Assembly (NCBI GenBank): GCA_937916035.1
Contig: CALGIH010000215.1
Location: 1 to 9,339, forward strand
Direction: 5' to 3'
Length of the DNA stretch: 9,339 nt
Source: an uncultured Lacinutrix sp.
GTDB taxonomy: Bacteria > Bacteroidota > Bacteroidia > Flavobacteriales > Flavobacteriaceae
Shown here: positions 6,726-9,339 of the stretch, in pieces
Position numbering within the stretch: position 1 is the stretch's first letter
Layout of the letters: the number at the start of each line of letters is the position of its first letter
Translations under genes and position numbers: made by a program
Notes under the pieces: generated by a model
What the model was told of the DNA's origin: nothing
Databases searched by the model: none
The model's input: the letters and a program-made list of their open reading frames with translations, nothing else

Positions 6726-7258
6726 AAACATACATTGCATTACTAAAAGGCATTAATGTTGGAGGTCATAAAAAAGTTCCAATGGCAGATTTACGTGAAT
6801 TATTAACTAAATCTGGGTTTGAAAATGTGCAAACCTATATTCAAAGTGGAAATGTGATCCTGCAATCTTCTAAAAGTGATATTTCAGTAATAGAAAAGAA
6901 TATACAAGAGTCCATTATGGACCATTTTGGATTTGAGATATCTGTTCTGGTAAAAACAAGATCTGATTTGAAGCGCATTTTTAATGATTCTCCATTTTCA
7001 GAAGAAAAAAAGAAAGCTAGCTATTTTATGCTGTTACGCAACACACCAGAAGACGATTTGGTTAAAGTAGCTTCAGAAAAAGTGTATGAAGGTGAAGAAT
7101 ATAAAATCCTTAAAGATTGTATTTATTTTTTCTGTGAAAAGGGTTTTGGTCAAGCTAAATTCAATGCGAATTTTTTTGAGAGAAAACTTAAAACTTTTGT
7201 AACAGCAAGAAACTATAACACAATGGTAAAGTTGTTATCTTTGTCAGAAGAAAAATAG
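6722..7258 (+). CDS. DUF1697 family protein
   Basis: A 178-residue protein of a widespread conserved family with no established biochemical role. The N-terminal signature is complete: YIALLKGINVGGHKKVPMADLRELL (4-28), then GFENVQTYIQSGNVIL (32-47). Then comes an EISVLVKTRSDLKRI segment, and the end has the typical NFFERKLKTFVTARNYNTMVKL. There is no signal peptide or membrane segment. The start overlaps the flavoprotein stop by 4 bp, and mvaD begins 3 bp after its stop, so it is co-transcribed with isoprenoid genes. That need not imply a function in the pathway. Confidence 0.92.
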   Translation: MKTYIALLKGINVGGHKKVPMADLRELLTKSGFENVQTYIQSGNVILQSSKSDISVIEKNIQESIMDHFGFEISVLVKTRSDLKRIFNDSPFSEEKKKASYFMLLRNTPEDDLVKVASEKVYEGEEYKILKDCIYFFCEKGFGQAKFNANFFERKLKTFVTARNYNTMVKLLSLSEEK

Positions 7259-7261
7259 TAA

Positions 7262-8347
7262 ATGACAGAACAAGATTTTATCCTAAATAAATATTTAAAT
7301 TCATTAGAGTCAGGAAGCTTCACTTGGTCATCACCAAGTAACATTGCTCTAGTAAAATATTGGGGTAAAAAGAAGAATCAAATTCCGGCCAACCCTTCTA
7401 TAAGTTTTACGTTAGATGCTTGTAAAACAACAACAAAATTAGCCTATTCAAAAAAAGAAAACAAAAACGACTTCTCTTTTGACGTATATCTCGATGGAGC
7501 CAAAAAAGATGATTTCAAACCAAAAATCGAAACATTTTTTAAACGTGTAGAGCAATATTTGCCTTTTTTAAGAGATTATCATTTTAAAATAGAGACTTCA
7601 AATACATTTCCACATAGTTCTGGAATAGCATCGTCGGCTTCAGGAATGAGTGCTTTGGCTTTATGCTTAATGAGTATTGAGAAACAATTAAATTCTGAAA
7701 TTACAGATGTATTTTTCAATCAAAAAGCATCATTTTTAGCTCGATTGGGTTCAGGTAGCGCATGCAGAAGTATTGAAGGCGACTTAATTGTTTGGGGAAA
7801 ACATAAAGAAATTACTGGAAGTTCAGATTTATTTGGTGTAAAATATCCATTTAAAGTACATGACAACTTTAAAAACTATCAGGACACTATTCTTCTAGTT
7901 GATAAAGGAGAAAAGCAAGTAAGCAGTACAGTTGGTCATGATTTAATGCATAACCATCCTTTTGCAGAGCAACGTTTTGCTCAAGCTCATGAAAATCTTT
8001 CAAAGTTGATAAACATTTTTAGAGAGGGTGATTTAAAATCATTCATAGAAATTATTGAAAGCGAAGCCTTAACGCTGCATGGAATGATGATGACAAGCAT
8101 GCCTTATTTCATTTTAATGAAACCTAATACACTCGAAATTATCAATAAAATTTGGAATTTCAGACAAGAAACAGGATTGCATATTTGTTTTACTTTAGAC
8201 GCTGGTGCAAACGTTCATATTTTGTATCCTGAGAGCGAAGCAAAGGCGATTTATGAATTCATTAGTAGTGAGTTAGTTGTGTATTGTCAAAATGGTCACT
8301 ATATTTGTGATAGAATTGGATTTGGTGCTAAACAATTACCGATTTAA
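7262..8347 (+). CDS. mvaD: Diphosphomevalonate decarboxylase
   Basis: Catalyses the ATP-dependent decarboxylation of mevalonate diphosphate to isopentenyl diphosphate, the last step of the mevalonate pathway, in the cytoplasm. The 361 residues agree with bacterial forms. The N-terminal WSSPSNIALVKYWGKK (22-37) carries K32, the counterpart of yeast Lys18. FPHSSGIASSASGMSALAL (116-134) is the ATP/substrate Ser-rich loop. GSGSACRS (163-170) holds R169, the counterpart of Arg158. The C-terminal FTLDAGANVHIL holds the catalytic Asp (D313). This motif set separates it from mevalonate kinase and from the archaeal-type decarboxylases. It starts 3 bp after the DUF1697 gene and is followed after 6 bp by a GHMP kinase. 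Confidence 0.96.
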   Translation: MTEQDFILNKYLNSLESGSFTWSSPSNIALVKYWGKKKNQIPANPSISFTLDACKTTTKLAYSKKENKNDFSFDVYLDGAKKDDFKPKIETFFKRVEQYLPFLRDYHFKIETSNTFPHSSGIASSASGMSALALCLMSIEKQLNSEITDVFFNQKASFLARLGSGSACRSIEGDLIVWGKHKEITGSSDLFGVKYPFKVHDNFKNYQDTILLVDKGEKQVSSTVGHDLMHNHPFAEQRFAQAHENLSKLINIFREGDLKSFIEIIESEALTLHGMMMTSMPYFILMKPNTLEIINKIWNFRQETGLHICFTLDAGANVHILYPESEAKAIYEFISSELVVYCQNGHYICDRIGFGAKQLPI

Positions 8348-8353
8348 AATTTT

Positions 8354-9283
8354 ATGAAAGGCCCACTTTTTTACTCAAAAATATTACTCTTTGGTGAGTA
8401 TGGTATTATCAAAGATTCTAAGGGATTATCTATTCCCTATAATTTTTATAATGGTGCATTAAAGATGGATGAAAACCCGTCTGAAGAAGCAATAAAGTCC
8501 AATCAAAATTTAAAGACTTTTATTAAGCATCTTGAGACTATAGATGTTGAGTTAGTCTCTTTCGATTTTGAAACTCTAAAAACAGATGTTAATGCTGGGA
8601 TGCATTTTGATTCCTCAATTCCGCAAGGATATGGCGTTGGAAGTAGTGGTGCTCTTGTTGCTGCTATTTATGACAAATATGCTCAAGATAAAATCACAGT
8701 TTTAGAGAATCTTACTCGTGAAAAACTACTAAAATTAAAAACGATTTTTTCTGAAATGGAATCTTTTTTCCACGGAAAATCGTCTGGCTTAGATCCTTTA
8801 AATAGTTACTTAAGTATTCCAATTCTTATTAATTCTAAAGACAATATTGAAGCTACAGGAATTCCTTCGCAGCAAAGTACTGGGAAAGGCGCTGTATTTT
8901 TATTAGATAGTGGAATTATTGGAGAAACAGCTCCAATGGTTGGTATTTTTATGGAGAAGATGAAACAAGAAGGTTTCCGTAAAATGGTAAAAAATCAATT
9001 TATTAAGCATACTGATGCTTGTGTAGACGATTTCTTAACAGGCGACATCAAGTCACTATTTGGTAACACCAAAAAATTATCTAAAGTAGTTTTAAACCAT
9101 TTTAAACCAATGATTCCAAATCAATTTCATGAATTATGGAAAAAGGGAATCGAAACTAACGACTATTATCTTAAGCTTTGCGGCTCAGGAGGTGGTGGTT
9201 ATATTCTTGGTTTTGCTGAAGATATGGACCGAGCGCAAAAATCACTTTCAGATTATAAACTAGAAGTGGTTTACAGCTTCTAA
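8354..9283 (+). CDS. Mevalonate-kinase-like GHMP kinase
   Basis: GHMP-superfamily kinase, probably phosphorylating mevalonate to mevalonate-5-phosphate. The 309 residues match the size of bacterial mevalonate kinases. Motif 1 is SKILLFGEYGIIKD (8-21). Motif 2 is SSIPQGYGVGSSGALVAAIYD (87-107), the phosphate-binding loop. FHGKSSGLDPLNSY (139-152) supplies the likely catalytic Asp D147. Motif 3 is LCGSGGGGYILGF (275-287). The HGK-SG-D pattern is the mevalonate kinase one. A phosphomevalonate kinase cannot be excluded, because the window contains no second kinase for that step. It starts 6 bp after mvaD and ends 10 bp before the next gene, so the order decarboxylase-kinase-prenyltransferase is one transcript. 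The GEY in place of the commoner GEH in motif 1 is a small deviation. Confidence 0.87.
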   Translation: MKGPLFYSKILLFGEYGIIKDSKGLSIPYNFYNGALKMDENPSEEAIKSNQNLKTFIKHLETIDVELVSFDFETLKTDVNAGMHFDSSIPQGYGVGSSGALVAAIYDKYAQDKITVLENLTREKLLKLKTIFSEMESFFHGKSSGLDPLNSYLSIPILINSKDNIEATGIPSQQSTGKGAVFLLDSGIIGETAPMVGIFMEKMKQEGFRKMVKNQFIKHTDACVDDFLTGDIKSLFGNTKKLSKVVLNHFKPMIPNQFHELWKKGIETNDYYLKLCGSGGGGYILGFAEDMDRAQKSLSDYKLEVVYSF

Positions 9284-9293
9284 ATAAAACATC

Positions 9294-9339
9294 ATGCTTT
9301 CTAGACAACAAAAACATGTATTGCTAAAGTTTTTTAGCA
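9294..9339 (+). CDS. Start of a probable UbiA-family prenyltransferase, cut by window end
   Basis: An ATG at 9294, 10 bp after the GHMP kinase stop, opens a frame reading MLSRQQKHVLLKFFS that runs off the window. Fifteen residues cannot prove a family. In flavobacteria the gene after the mvaD-kinase pair is commonly a UbiA-type integral membrane prenyltransferase (often annotated geranylgeranylglycerol-phosphate geranylgeranyltransferase), whose N-terminus is a short basic segment like this one. The call therefore rests on position and length of the basic lead-in, not on catalytic motifs. Confidence 0.5.
   Translation, partial: MLSRQQKHVLLKFFS

Overview
The window comes from an AT-rich member of the Bacteroidota, most likely a marine-type Flavobacteriaceae. 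The evidence is the overall A/T bias, leaders that are mostly A-rich rather than Shine-Dalgarno, a TAnnTTTG-type -7 element before the operon at 3962, an HD-PycTM fusion gene, and the mvaD / GHMP kinase / UbiA cluster typical of flavobacteria that use the mevalonate route. The species is inferred only to family level.

Left part (1-3960): a zone of gene decay. A minus-strand reading frame with a lipoprotein-like N-terminus runs off the left edge. It abuts, and overlaps antisense, a galactokinase gene that has lost its 5' half (112-702). Next comes a minus-strand pseudogene (677-1937) of an HD phosphohydrolase fused to a Pycsar effector membrane domain. It carries a 125-bp insertion, a TGG-to-TAG stop, a 1-nt frameshift and a lost C-terminus. 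A compact plus-strand operon of intact genes follows: msrB (2117-2578), msrA (2568-3107) and a glutaredoxin-like gene (3109-3375). Together these would repair both stereoisomers of methionine sulfoxide and perhaps handle thiols. After it lies a second minus-strand pseudogene (3363-3838), a lipoprotein of a widespread Bacteroidota family, with a TGG-to-TGA stop, a 1-nt frameshift and a missing C-terminal part.

Right part (3962-9339): an intact and very tightly packed plus-strand operon. Its order is acyl-CoA thioesterase II, glycerophosphodiester phosphodiesterase, an HI0933-type flavoprotein, a DUF1697 protein, diphosphomevalonate decarboxylase, a mevalonate-kinase-like GHMP kinase, and the start of a gene that is probably a UbiA-type prenyltransferase. 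Gaps are 2 to 10 bp, and two junctions are 4-bp ATGA overlaps. The theme is lipid and isoprenoid metabolism: fatty-acyl-CoA and glycerophosphodiester turnover beside the mevalonate pathway and a prenyl transfer step.

The most notable item is the HD-PycTM gene, a candidate anti-phage effector of unusual architecture, here caught as a multiply broken relic. I saw no intact new system, no CRISPR array, no tRNA or rRNA and no recognisable transposase.
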